In this document: positions 48,490 to 60,951 of the stretch, in pieces
How positions within the stretch are numbered: position 1 is the first letter of the stretch
Layout of the letters: each line of letters starts with the position of its first letter
Origin: Viola odorata
Taxonomy: Eukaryota > Streptophyta > Magnoliopsida > Malpighiales > Violaceae
DNA length: 64,000 nucleotides
Direction of reading: 5' to 3'
NCBI GenBank assembly: GCA_963691705.1
Contig: OY829540.1
Span: 6,586,001 to 6,650,000 of the forward strand
Position numbers and translations under genes: made by a program
Notes under the pieces: generated by a model
Databases searched by the model: none
The model's input: the letters and a program-made list of their open reading frames with translations, nothing else
Told to the model about the DNA's origin: nothing

Positions 48490-51289
48490 ATGGCCATGAT
48501 AGCTGTGGAGTTGGTGCTAGAGAAACTAGCCACCTTTGTACAAGACGAAGCCAACTTGTTGCGAGGAGTTCGTGATGGAATTTCTGAGCTTGAGGATGAT
48601 TTGCACAGCATGAAATGTTTCCTGCAGGATGCAGAAGCAAGAAGTGAGAGCGACCAAGGAGCAAAAGCATGGGTGACACAGGTGAGAGATGTGGCTTATG
48701 ATGCTGAGGATGTTGTTGAAAAGTTTATGCTCCGGTTAGCACCGACACCAGCTGGTCATGGTTTCGTTCATTCTATTCGCAAAAGCTATAGTTACTTTCT
48801 CAAGCTGAGGGAATAACATCAGCTGGCTGTTCAGATTCGAAGCATCAAGACGAGAGTAAAAGCTATTTCAGAGAGAAGGAATGCATTTTCTTTCAATAGA
48901 GTAGACATGGAACCAACATCATCCAGTGCAGCTACAGTGAGGTGGCTTGACAATGGATTGAATTCTCTTTATGTGGATGAAGCTGATGTGGTGGGGATTG
49001 AGGATCCTAAACATCAGCTGATTACATGGCTCGTAGAGGGAGAGGCGAAGCTCACATCTGTTTCCGTGGTTGGCATGGGTGGTTTGGGAAAAACAACTCT
49101 TGTAAAGAAAGTATTTGATAGCCAGCCCGTCAGAAGATGCTTTGATTGCCACGCTTGGGTTACTGTCTCCAGAGCGTTTACCTGCATCGAACTTTTAAGA
49201 GCTGCGATGGAAGGATTTGGGGGGGCAACAGATGTACCAGCTGCTGCTCAGAGGATAGAATCGATGAACGAGCTCCAACTCGTTGGTGCACTCAGGAAGC
49301 ATCTGCAAAATAAGAGGTATGTCATTGTGTTTGATGATGTGTGGAGTGTGGATGCATGGGAAGCAATAAAGTGTGCATTTCCTGATCATAACCTTGGAAG
49401 TAGGATTATATTTACGACACGTATACACAAATTACCTGCATCTATAGAAAATCCTAGTCGCATCTACCATCTCAAGCCTTTACCAGCAGAAGAGGCTTGG
49501 GACCTTTTCTGTAAGAAAGCCTTTAGGGGAGAACAGGACTGTGTCTGTCCTGAGGAACTGAAGGAGTTATCTCGAAGAATCTTGAAGAAGTGTGAGGGAC
49601 TGCCACTTGCAATTGTCACGATAGGAGGCCTGTTGTCTAAGAAGAACAAGCACATTTTGGAGTGGAAAAGAGTCCATGATAGGTTAGCTACAGAATTGAA
49701 AAGTGACAACAACCTTGGGAATCTAGGGAGAATACTTCTACTGAGTTATACTGATCTCCCCTATAATCTCAAGGTCTGCTACTTATATTTAAGCACTTTC
49801 CCAGAGGATTACTTGATTAAAAGGATGAAGTTAGTCCGCCTCTGGGTCGTTGAAGGGTTTGTAGAAGAGAAACAAGGATTTACATTGGAGGAAGTAGCAG
49901 AGGAGTACCTTAATGAACTTGTGAGCAGAAGCATGATTCAGGTAGTACAAATGAATTACTTCAATAGGGTTAGGACATGTCGGGTTCATGACCTAATGCG
50001 AGAAATAATTCAATTGAAATCCAAGGAGGAATCATTTGCCATGATAGTTGATGAACGAACTATCAACACAAATGAGAAAGTTCGCAGGTTATCAATTCAT
50101 GCTTCGATCTTTAATGGTATTCTCATGGACTGATCCTTTTACCTCATCAGGGCATGCTTGCTTTCGAGGTTTTCGGTTATTAAGAGTACTGGAGCTAGAA
50201 GGGGCCCCTCTGATCAATTTTCCCCAAGAGTTGGTAGAACTGATTCATCTTAGATACTTGAGCTTGCGAAGGACGATGATAACAGAGCTTCCGGACTCCA
50301 TAAAGAAGCTGAAGAACTTAAAGATTCTGGACCTGAAAAGAAGTCTTGTATCTTCTATGCCTATGGGGATTTTACACTTGACACGTCTTTGCCAGCTCCG
50401 AAACTATCACTACAGTTTTCCACCATCAACGACCTTTTCAGAAACTCATGGGATGACGGTTCCATCTGGAATAGGAAGGTTAGTAAACCTGGAGAAGCTA
50501 GGGAGTATTGAAGTGCATGGTGATAATGAGCTAGTAAGGGAATTGGGAAAGCTAACTCAACTGAGAAGGTTGGGCATTTTGAAGCTAAAAGAAGAACATG
50601 GGATGGATCTATGCCGTGCTTTGGAGAAAATGAAACATCTCAATTCATTATACCTTGTCTCAACAAACGAAAATGAATTCTTACATCTAGATTCTCTTTT
50701 ACCTCCTCCACAATATCTCCAGAAATTATACCTTAAGTGCAATTTATCAGCTTTACCGGCATGGATTGCTTCGCTCCAGTATCTTTCAAAGCTGGTTCTT
50801 CAATATTCTAACCTGAAGACTGATCCACTAAAATCCCTCCAGAAGTTGCCCAGCTTGGTAGTCCTCGAACTCCGGCAAGCTTATGATGAGAAAGAACTAT
50901 GTTGCGATTCTGGAGGTTTCTTGAGGCTTAAGGAGCTTGGTCTCCATGTTCTGCAGAGCCTCCAATGCATAAGACTAGCAGAAGGAGCAATGGCCGGGCT
51001 AAGGAGGCTGCGCATCACAGAATGTAAAAACTTAGAAATGATGCCGCTTGGAATAGAGCATCTAAAAGATATAGAAGAACTAGTCTTGTGGGATGTACCT
51101 TCAAAGTTATACAAGAGCATTGAGCCAGTTCACGGGGAAGATTACTGTAAGGTTGAGCACATTCCATCGGTGACACATATATACGAAAGTTATGGGAGAT
51201 GGGTTGCTGAAACTCGCCATGTTTCTAGTGGCAACTCCAGGAATCCCCCAAGGTATAATCACTGCTCTTCTTTTTTACATCAGCAATAA
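48490..51289 (+). pseudogene. CC-NB-LRR disease-resistance gene (RPM1-like) with a nonsense codon and a frameshift
   Basis: The coiled-coil start MAMIAVELVLEKLATFVQDE leads to CFLQDAEAR and the EDVVEKF motif. An in-frame TAA at 48814-48816 (codon 109) stops it; the frame then continues to NB-ARC. NB-ARC motifs: P-loop GMGGLGKTT, kinase-2 VIVFDDVW, RNBS-B GSRIIFTTR, GLPLA, RNBS-D-like VCYLYLSTFPEDYLI, and VHDLMREI in the MHD position. A second break lies near 50100-50133: the frame shifts by +1 between VRRLSIH and LRSLMVF, apparently by loss of part of the linker. The LRR (LLRVLELEGAPL, LRYLSLRR, ALPAWIASLQ) then runs to 51289. Intact relatives are intracellular immune receptors of roughly this length. 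I call it a pseudogene, though readthrough or separate CC and NB products cannot be excluded. Confidence 0.88.
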
Positions 51290-52306
51290 TGCTACAACAT
51301 ATGCTGACAGTAAACAAATATAGTGCATGCACCATTTCTAATTGGATTGCATCTTCCTTGTTGGAAAAGTTTTGACAGGTTACAACACTCTGTTACTACA
51401 AGTCTGAATAGCGCTTCAGAGCACAGAGGCCGAGATGGGGAAGGCTCTCAATAGAAGGTAAAGGGCATGGAGCTCATTGGACAGACAAAAGTCAGTTCCA
51501 TAATCGAGATGGATTACAGCATCATAAAAGACAAGACAATGATTTTGCAATGGGGAGAAAAGAATGGAATGTGTCATCCATTGTAATGGCAAGGGATCAG
51601 TCTCTAATTGCCATATTTCAATGTAGTTAACTTGTTGACGTCAACAGTGTTTTTTCATATAAGGTATCTGTAACTTAAGTTCTTGTAAGAATAACTCATG
51701 AATTGCATGCACACTAAAACATCCATAACCCTCAAATGATGAACATGCAATTTACCTGTAAGAAGAAGCGACAATGCCAAAAATTTAAAGATTTCATTTA
51801 ACCACTTTGAATATACACACAATCACACCCATTCACAGGGTTTCATCACAAAAGTCAGCTTAGACGAGCAAAATAAATTTGTACAGTAGACCTGTTTTTC
51901 AATCTTTACATGTTTTTTTTCTCCAAAATGCACACAATTGAGCGCTCATTCTGGAATATACAGCAGGAATGTTTATATACAGCAGACCTGTTTTCCAATC
52001 TTTACATCTTTATTAAAAAATGCACATGGGGCATTTCATGCTAGGCTGGATAAAATAGTCTCCAACTTGAAACTAGCAGGAACAGAACTGCACAGCAAAC
52101 ATAACCGAGGATCAGATAATCCAAATACCAAAAGAAGCATTACCCCAAGGAATATGAAACATGCATGAGACTATAAGTATGTGCATTCATTGGTTCCACA
52201 ATCACGACGTTAACGTAAAAATCAAAGGTCTCATTAACTAATTTGAAAATGTTTGAGGCATCAAAACATTGTCAGAGAGCTACGCAACACTTACTCAGAA
52301 GATATT
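51290..52306. other. Convergent intergenic region between NLR and WAT1 genes
   Basis: Holds the 3' flanks of both genes. A 25-bp phrase recurs nearby (AGCAGACCTGTTTT near 51980, and GTAGACCTGTTTTTC near 51887). No gene seen. Confidence 0.5.
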
Positions 52307-55300
52307 CTAGACTTCTGAGTCTTCTTCCAGGAGGGGGACTTTTTCATCAGAAGATTTGTACGAATCCTGGCATTTTTCATTTTCTCTGGTTTGCCCCCAT
52401 GTTAGGACATAATATCCCACACCAGATATTATTGCTCCTATGGCACTGCACATACATACCATGTCAATATCTATTTACAGAACAAAAGGGCATGAAAATA
52501 ACCACATTGTGCACTTAACAATCCAGATTCGCTAATTGACGGAATAAGATTACGGCAGAACTAGTTGAATACAAAAGATGGCAAGAAAAGATGCATTATC
52601 CTAAGATTTGTTGCCACATTGTGGGCAGAGGAATATCTGCAAAGAAAGCACAAGAACATGTCTTCTACCTTCCATAGTGTAGACCATTGACAAAGAAGCC
52701 AACACCAAAAAACACAGCCCAAAAAATTCTAAATGGCTGGAACAAGGGCACGTAAAAAGGGCCCTTTTTCCTCGCGCACGAGATCTGAACACTGCTACGA
52801 ACAATACTTCCAAAAATTGCCTGCACCACACCAGATCAAAGAAACAAACCCATTACTGTAAATTCAAATGAAGTTCAACTCATATTAGCAAAATTTAATC
52901 AGAATGTGGGTTTATGTACACTTACTGCGGCAAGAATGAGAGATAGCTCCATGTTATTCCTCAATTTCCAAGCATTCAAGTCTCTCTCTACAACCAAACA
53001 GAATATTGCTGATTGAATAGTCCCAGCAAAGCAATAACAAGACGCTACTTTCATTAAATGTGGGTATTGTTTCGCTGTTCCCGACTGATAGACCAAAATA
53101 AAATGCAGAACGAGCAAAAACTAACAAATATCAGATACCATAAAAATGAAGAAAACCCAGAAAAAAAAAGTGACAAGAGTGAGAAATTGTACCTGGATCA
53201 CGTTCGATATTGAAATACAGAAGAAAGAAGCAGCTAACAACAGGCAACCAATCACCCAGTTGTCTGTTGCGGAGTAGAAGACGAGATTGTGGTGTTTGGT
53301 TAGAAGGTGAAGGTGAAGGTGAAGAGATGGAGATTTTCGAATGAATGGGCCTTTGTAATGTTCGACTACGATAGCACCCATTACTGATACTAAGGTGCCC
53401 ACCATCTTAATCTGGAAATTTGGACTTCTCCATTCCACCTTTGCGTTCCTGAGAAGATGAATTGAACCAGTGTTCTTGTGTTAAAACTTGAAACAACAGA
53501 AAAATATTAGAGCACCCGGTGTCACAAAATATTTTTCCTATTATTTTTCTTTCTTAATAACTTTAAAAAAAAAATACCCTCGCAACAAGTCGTGGTGGAG
53601 TAAACATGGTCATTACTACTCTTCCTTAAAAAATAAACATCCTTTAGGTGTTTTCATACATATTAATATAATAATTGGTTTGTAAAAATTGAGGTACTTC
53701 ATGACCGTTATATTTCTGGATTGTTACATTATTTACGAAAATATCATCAACTAAAATTGAAGAAGCAAGAGTAGCGACGACATTTTCAGTGTTGGGAGTC
53801 GAAAACGACATTTATTTTTGACCAAAATTGGAGCTCTAAAACGACATTTATTGTTGGCTAAAGGGAATAATTATCATGATTTTAAAAAATTATTACGATC
53901 AAGTGTATTTTTCTTAAAATAAATATTTGGTAGACTTGGTTTTAAAGTTTACTTTTTCAAGGAAAATAGTGTATTCTTCTCTCATAAAAAAGGATGAAAC
54001 CTAAAGAAAACTCAAATTCATATGGTATATATTTATTATAATTTTAAACTATATATATATAAACTTAACTATTTTTATATTCGAATTAGACAATTAAATT
54101 AGAGAATTAATCCAAACATTTCCAACTCCCCGTACCACCACAAAACGTAAAGAAAACTCGTGGATGATTCTTTTCTTTTTATTTAAGTCGTTAGAGTTGG
54201 TCTAGTAATGAAGAGTTGGGAATATCTCTAAAAGATTATCGTCGAATTCGTATAAAATAAAAAATATATGTACAAACATTTTAAAAGTAAATATGAGAAA
54301 AAAAATTCCGATAGATATTGTTCAAATATTGGAAGTTAGAGATTAAAATAGGCTTATTAATTATACATTAGTAGTTTCAAAAAATTCACTAAAAAGAATA
54401 TTTTGTCAAATAAATGTAGCCAAGAGTTAGCAGCCGTGGGCCATATAATATGAATATCAAAATGCTAGGCCCACTTGAGTTATCGTGGGCGGGCTGTTTC
54501 TTTCGGAAAGGAGCGGTTGAAAATGCTCGGCCCTGGCAAGTGACAAGTCTACTGGCCCTGAATCTTCTTTGATTTTTTTTGTTGACAAATTGAATCTTTT
54601 TCTTTTATTCTCCTTGGATTCTTCATTTCTTGCTAAAACTAATTATAATATCAATAATAATAATAAAATAAAAATAAATCTTTAGATTCTTTCTTTCTTT
54701 CTCGCAAAAAGAATATTGATGATTTAGATTTTTTGTTTCTATTGATCTATCAAAGTTTAGAATAATGAACTCGAGATTTAACTTAATACTCTACTTTACA
54801 ACAAATATTCATTAGTTTTAAGTAGGAATATGTACATCGATCGAGAAAGTTTAGTCGATCAGGGTTTTATGTGAAAGAAATAAATTATTTTTCTTATTAA
54901 TTTTATATGTCCCAAAAGACAATTGATCGAGGAAATTAAACCTGAGAATGATGGCAAGAATGAAGGAGAAAGCTGGGGTTAATAGCCCCATTCCACACAC
55001 AACTATCGGCGAACTGTAGCTTAACCCAAGAAATGCAAGATTCTGTGATAAGGCTACCCTGCAAAATTATAGGTAGAAAAACTCCCATCATAAAATAATT
55101 TAAATTGAAATAAAACAAAAAATAATAATTCTAATTAAGAGAATAATAATTAAGGGGATTAATATATAAAATAATTGGAACCAACGAATATGAGATAGAA
55201 TACAAACTCACCCTATTAAACCCAGAAAAAAAGAGCGCAAGATAAGAGGCCAGGTGAACAATCTATGTTCAGTTCTGCAATACCAAAAACAAAGTTAATA

Positions 55301-55669
55301 CTAATTTTGTTAATGTTAATTATTTATAGCTTTGAAAAGACCAACATCCAGTTTATATATATATATAGCTCAGAAATATTTTGTGCAGAGAAAGAACGAG
55401 AGAGATAATTAGTTCTCGAACTCGAGGGATCACCTTTCTGATCTGTGATAGAAAATGGAGAAAGGGATGAGAAGCATGGTGCCAATGGCATTCGTGTAGA
55501 CAACAAACACGAAAGGACTCATTCCTCCAGAAATCACAGTCTTGGCAAGAATAGTAAGTAAAATGGTACAACCTTCCATCGCCACCATTGATGTAAATGG
55601 TGCAACTTCTCCCCATAACAACTCTCCTAAACTCCCTCGATCATCATCTCCAACTTCTTGGAAGATCAT
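52307..55669 (-). CDS. WAT1-related (UMAMIT/EamA) transporter, complete, 7 exons
   Basis: Exons on the minus strand: 55669-55434, 55274-55212, 55058-54942, 53448-53193, 53084-52926, 52820-52669, 52445-52307; GT-AG, phases close, 373 aa. Ten-helix drug/metabolite transporter fold with two EamA repeats: VAMEGCTILLTILAKTVISG with YTNAIGTMLLIP, then GVALSQNLAFLGLSYSSPIV, and the second repeat from WVIGCLLLAASFFCISISNV to AIISGVGYYVLTWGQ. The C-terminal tail is acidic (KVPLLEEDSEV). The family includes WAT1 (vacuolar auxin export) and amino-acid exporters; substrate and membrane are unknown here. Intron 3 is 1.5 kb and contains one copy of a 244-246 bp repeat. It is a paralogue of the gene at 58183-60951. 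Confidence 0.93.
53924..54169. repeat. 246-bp direct repeat, copy 2 (in WAT1 intron 3)
   Basis: Partner of 47572-47815. It differs from it only by an extra TA in the TATATATATA run. Orientation is the same, about 6.35 kb apart. Confidence 0.93.
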
Positions 55670-58182
55670 GATTAGTAGACCACTAATAACAATTAATCAC
55701 ACTAATTAATTATATTTATGGGGCGTGTGTGGTTTGAGTGTGGGTGTGGAAATTAATGAGATTCGGTGTTAGGTTATATATAGAGACAGAGAGGGTAACC
55801 TTTCACTAATGGATGAAGGTGTTAGAAAAGAGAAAACGCTACTCGTGTTTGTCCCATGCACTGAACAAAGGGAGAGAGGAGAAAGTGACGTGGCTTACTG
55901 CCTTTGCAGGAATTGATCTGTTTCACAGTTTTAATAATAATGTATGTTCCGTTGGGACCCTCCACTGTTATTGTTCTAGTTTAATTAAAAATTTCGAGTT
56001 CGAATAATAAATACATTATTATTTTTAGGATTATATCCGGTTTGAGTTTAAAATAATTGACACTCGTCACCTAATGTTGTGACGGGATACCTTCACATTT
56101 GATTTGTTTAATAATGTTTGTTAATTAATTACAATATCTTAACACATTTGATTTGTTACTAATTTATTAAACTTGCTAGCTGTCAGTAGTAGAATTGCGC
56201 CATTAGTATTTTTTTCTTGAATAACATCGGCACCTGACTAAATAAGTTGAGAAAAGGCCAAAAAAATGATGATTTTTTATAGAGAATTGAGAAAAGGCCA
56301 AGGAAATGATGGTTTTTTTTATGGACAATGCTATAGTATCTTGATGGTGCATTTGTGGTGAACATTGATTAAGGACCCACCAAAATGGAGTGGTTTCAAC
56401 AGTCTTTGGTCGACCTACTTTACGAAGATGAATGACTATTTCTATATTTGGTATTTAAAAGTGATTTTTGAATTCGACCACAAATTTAGAAGTTGGAGTG
56501 CAGTAATCAAAATTAGTGTCATAGATCTCGTATTCGTGTGAATGGTCTTTAATTATATGACTGCTCTTTAATTTGTCAACAAATGTCGTGTGGCCTTCAC
56601 ATGCTCAGCAAAGAAGGCATGCGCAATTACAAAAAAACAGAGGATAAGGTCATACAAAGGTAGAGATGTTCTGATCTTTGTTGCATCAGTTTTTCAACTC
56701 TACTTGAAATGAGAGAATGCTGAAACATTCTTTTTATCTTTTTAGATGACCTAAAACAGCGCATAATATTGCCTTTTTCTTCCCTTAGGGATTAGGATTA
56801 TGTGAATGTCAAATGCTAAAATATAGACCTGAAACATCAAACAAGCCACCCATCTTCCGTATCGTGCCGCGCTGGTTGACTCAGAAATAAAGGCACTAAT
56901 ATGAATGATAAGCAGAAGAATGTCCCCAAGACATTTTTATTAATAAGGTCAAGAGAAATGACAAATGCAGAAAAGAGAGCTTCCATCCCAGATAAACCTG
57001 ACCCACCGTATCACGCATGCAAATTCTAGCAAGAATGATGCAAAAAAATTGTATTTAATGAAAAATGGGGGGCTTACAAGTAATAACAAACAATATACAC
57101 AGGTGTTTTTCTTCTTTTTTCCTGTTCATTACAAATGTGATTTTCAATGTTGTTCATACAAACGAGACAGCAAAAACAAATTACATTTTTCACAATCAGT
57201 TGAAATGTGGAAGTCTCTCAACATTTTGGCTTTCAAATTGGAATCTTCATTTTTCCCTTTCTGGAAAGTAAGCTTACTCTGAGCGAGTCAGCCTAGTTGT
57301 CTGGTCCTAGTCATTGGGAAGTTCAAGGCAGCAACTCATCTAAAAAAACACACCAGAGACAGAGGCTCTACCTGGTAAACGTGCTATCCACTCTACATTG
57401 ACAAAGCAGCAAATACATTTGGACTTCTTTCATTCTTCTGCTTAAGAGACGCAGCTAACATGCATATTCAAATTCATAAAATGTTATCAAACATGAATTC
57501 AAATGCAGATTATCGGGCAATGAATCGACAACACAACCCACTAAAAAAAATATAAATATATTTTCAGAGAAAATAAAGAAAATAAAAATTGCACCGACAG
57601 ACTGACCAAGAAAAGTATACAACTACACAAACAAATATTAAATATTCCTAGAATGGAAGCTCATTTGATTATTTCAGTGGTTTGAAAGGGTAAGAGCCAG
57701 GCATCAAAGCCGCCTCCTCATGACAGAGAGCGCTATCTGTCTCTCACATTGCATCTTCTATTTACACATTAATCAAAACAAGAAACTAATCGCATACACC
57801 TGGCTAGAAGTGATATCAGGGGACAAACAACTTCTCTTTAAGGAAATATTGCATTTTAATTTGCAACAAACCTAGAGTAGTTGTAGTTTAGCATGAGAAA
57901 CCTAAAGATAAAATTTAGGCTAAGATGATTTTATACATCTAAATTGCATGGCAGAGGCAGATTTAGACAGCAGTTCAGGGCTCATTCTGGTCAATCATTT
58001 TCACTCAACCTGAGGATGCGATGTACTTCATTGGGCTGAAGCGTGAGCTTATAATCAAGCCCAGATACATCCTCAACTTGCGACAAAAACAAGGTCATTT
58101 TACACCACATACACAGGAGATGTAAATTGTAGGCATCCAAAAATCGCAGGAAAGGGAATTGAAATTACTCACTTAATTTGGT
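55670..58182. other. Intergenic between the two WAT1 genes
   Basis: Includes the first WAT1 promoter (TATATATA at 55775-55782, about 105 bp before the ATG) and, at the other end, the 3' UTR of the second. A short tandem duplication (TTGAGAAAAGGCCAAAAAAA-type units at 56247-56280 and 56287-56322) is present. No gene seen. Confidence 0.5.
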
Positions 58183-60951
58183 TTACTGATGTAAGTTATG
58201 TATTTCATCATTATGACTTGGTAGCAGAGGGACCTTTTGGCTGCCCGAGTCAAAGCTTCCCACCCCAGCATCCGCACATGTCTTATCTTCATTGGCTTTC
58301 CCCCACATCACCGAGTAAAAACCAATGACAATCACAGCCGCCCCAACCAAACTGCAAAAAAAAAAAAAAATTGTAAGGCATGTCCATTGTGACTATTTGA
58401 AACATGAAAGGGTAGGACCATATCTAATTCAACGGCATGATAACCTCTTTCCACCTAGTAGCCAACAAAGACAATTTAGCTAACAGTACCTTCCCAAAAC
58501 CAATGAGCTAGCAGCTCAGTGGTACTTCTTGCAAAGCTAGGTGGGGTTAGGTCTTGAGTTCGAGTCCCCTAACTTGCAATGGCTATATATGTCCCCCCCC
58601 CCCCCCCCCCCCCCCTCCAAAAAAAAAAAAACTGTACCTTCCCAAATACAAAATATCCCCCATGAAAATGACACCCGCTGCAGCTGCAATAACTATTCCC
58701 AAGGGCTTGAACATTGCGACAAAAACTGGCCCTGTCTTGTGCAGGCACCATGTTGATACACCAACTTGGAATGCCGAGCCAAAAATTCCCTACACAATCA
58801 CTAAGTCAAATTTTATAGGTAGTTTTCACAAGGAAGATAAATTTCAGACATGCCAATAGGCGTGGAAAACTGCCTACTTGGCTGCATAACAACATATCAA
58901 GCTTTGTGCCAGTTCATATGTATTAGATTTAAGCATGCATGTTAAAAATGAAAGATCATGACAGGTTCCTTATGTATATACCAAGGACAGGAACTTTTTA
59001 TGACATACCGAGTATAGAATGACAATAAGGTTTGTATTAGGCTGTAAGCTCCAAGCGGCAGGGTCTCCTTCAATAACCAAACAAACAATTGTAGACAGAA
59101 TGGTAGCGAAGAAGCAGTAGAAAAAGACTACGGTCAGCTCCACTGGGTATTTCTTAAGAATCTGTGCCTGAAATGTCATGGATATGTTTAAAATTTAATT
59201 TACTCAAGTCAATGGTTTCCAGTTTTGGATTTACTGGCAAACTTTATAAATTTCACCTGTATAATAATCCAAATGGAAGCAAAAATGCAATCGGCTGCAA
59301 GGAATAATCCTCCAATAATCCAATTGGAGTGTTGTGAGAAAAGATTAACAGATGAGGTAAGAGATGACATCAAAAGTGGGAGGCCTTTGTAGTAAGTTAT
59401 AGTAAACGCTCCAGCAATAGTTACAATGGTTCCCATAGATTTAGCTAGAGTACTGTAGCTTCGCCAGTCAAGTTTTTCCATCCTGAAATCACCAGCAAGA
59501 ATCAATTTAGGCCAACAAGCAGCTGTAACAATACCATTCACAGTAAGACTAGTGGTTAGTTATTGTTTTAAAATAGAACTTAATGATGATAATGTGCATA
59601 TGGGATGGGGCTCCAAAGCAACATTTCAACCAAGAACTATGTCAGTAAATGACAATTTCCTTTTCACGGTATTTTGGAATAAGAGTTCAAGAAAATGACT
59701 CATTGTTGGGCGCAAGAATGGCAAGATAAATAAAAGTAGTGAGACTCCAGGGCAGCAGAGGCTTTCACCTGAGCAATGCACTAAAATTTTACAGCATTTG
59801 ATTTCTCTCCAGTGTCAATAAATATCATACCTTGGGAATACAAATGGGTGGCAGGTTTAGAAGAGAATCAAGAAGAGGGACTCCAGCTAATCCAGATATC
59901 TTAATTGATAACAAAAGATAAACCACACAGCTCGCAGTGGCATCAATCCTAACCAAAATGGACTTACTACAATCTTTCTTTTGCTGAAATAATATTTTAA
60001 AAAAAGTCCTAGAATCAGGACAGAACTCAGAAGAAGAAATCTATAAGATCATCAATTATCGGAAATTACTCAATTGGACTAGAGCCACAACTGACCGAGT
60101 TCATTCTCCATTGACAAGCTAGGTATCTTCAATCGAGTCAAGTACCATTGTATTCGTACACACCAACTGCAAATTGCTGAAGACAAAATTCTTCCTCGAT
60201 AAGGGATGGAGTAAAAACCAACATTAGACCCATTATCATCATGGAATTCAAACATTCCACATGTCACCTATCCTAGACTGTAAATAAACAACTAATTGCC
60301 ATTTCCTCATGAATTATCTAACATGTATATATTATAAAAGCACCAAAGTTATCAATTTCACGCGCTAAAAGGATCAAGAGAGCAGGAATAACCTGAAAGC
60401 AACAGCAAGCACAAAGGTAAAACCAGGGATGAGATTAAGCATAGCTGTGCCGAGTGTAGGAGAGCTGAGATTTATTCCAGTATATCCAAATATCTGTGCC
60501 AATAACCTGAACGGAAAGAAGAAAAAAAACCCAACAATCAAACCCTACTAAACACAATGGAACGAGAACATTGGAAGATTAATAACAAAAACGCACAAAT
60601 AAAATCAATTTCAAGCACAAAACAACGCACCCAAACAGACCCAGCAAGAAGAATCCGCATATGATTGAGAAGGTGAGTGGAGGCCTCTCTGACCTGAAAA
60701 TCAATAGCAAAAACAACGACTAAGCAATGCTTGAATGAAACGAAGCATAAGAGGCGAAGGTGTGATGTATACCTGCGGAAGAGAAAAGAAGCAGGGAGGA
60801 GGATGATGGAGGCAAGGGCATTTGAGTACATGACTAAGATGAAGCTGCTCATGCCATTATTCATGGCTACTTTGCTCAAGATGATGAGCCCAGCTTGAGC
60901 GCATTCTGCTAGGATCATACCCACGAATGGAAGTGCTCGTCTCATCTCCAT
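58183..60951 (-). CDS. WAT1-related (UMAMIT/EamA) transporter, paralogue of the 52307-55669 gene, complete
   Basis: Exons on the minus strand: 60951-60773, 60693-60631, 60506-60393, 59482-59257, 59167-59009, 58789-58638, 58351-58183; GT-AG, phases close, 353 aa. It starts MEMRRALPFVGMILAECAQA with the first EamA repeat (LAQIFGYTGINLSSPTLGTA), then WIIGGLFLAADCIFASIWII and VFVAMFKPLGIVIAAAAGVI. The C-terminus is KVPLLPSHNDEIHNLHQ. Exons 2, 5 and 6 have the same lengths (63, 159, 152) as in the neighbouring WAT1 gene, showing common descent by tandem duplication. Substrate unknown. A SINE in intron 6 sits against the exon 6 donor and copies it (see findings). Confidence 0.93.
58499..58633 (+). 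mobile_element. tRNA-derived SINE, 135 bp, at the exon 6/intron 6 border of the WAT1 paralogue
   Basis: Flanked by a 13-bp duplication GTACCTTCCCAAA (58486-58498 and 58634-58646). The body has a tRNA-like A box (TAGCAGCTCAGTGGT) and B box (GAGTTCGAGTCCCC), as in polymerase III-transcribed SINEs, and an A tail (13 A, 58619-58631). A run of 23 C (58593-58615) precedes the tail. It is inserted antisense to the host gene. Confidence 0.9.
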
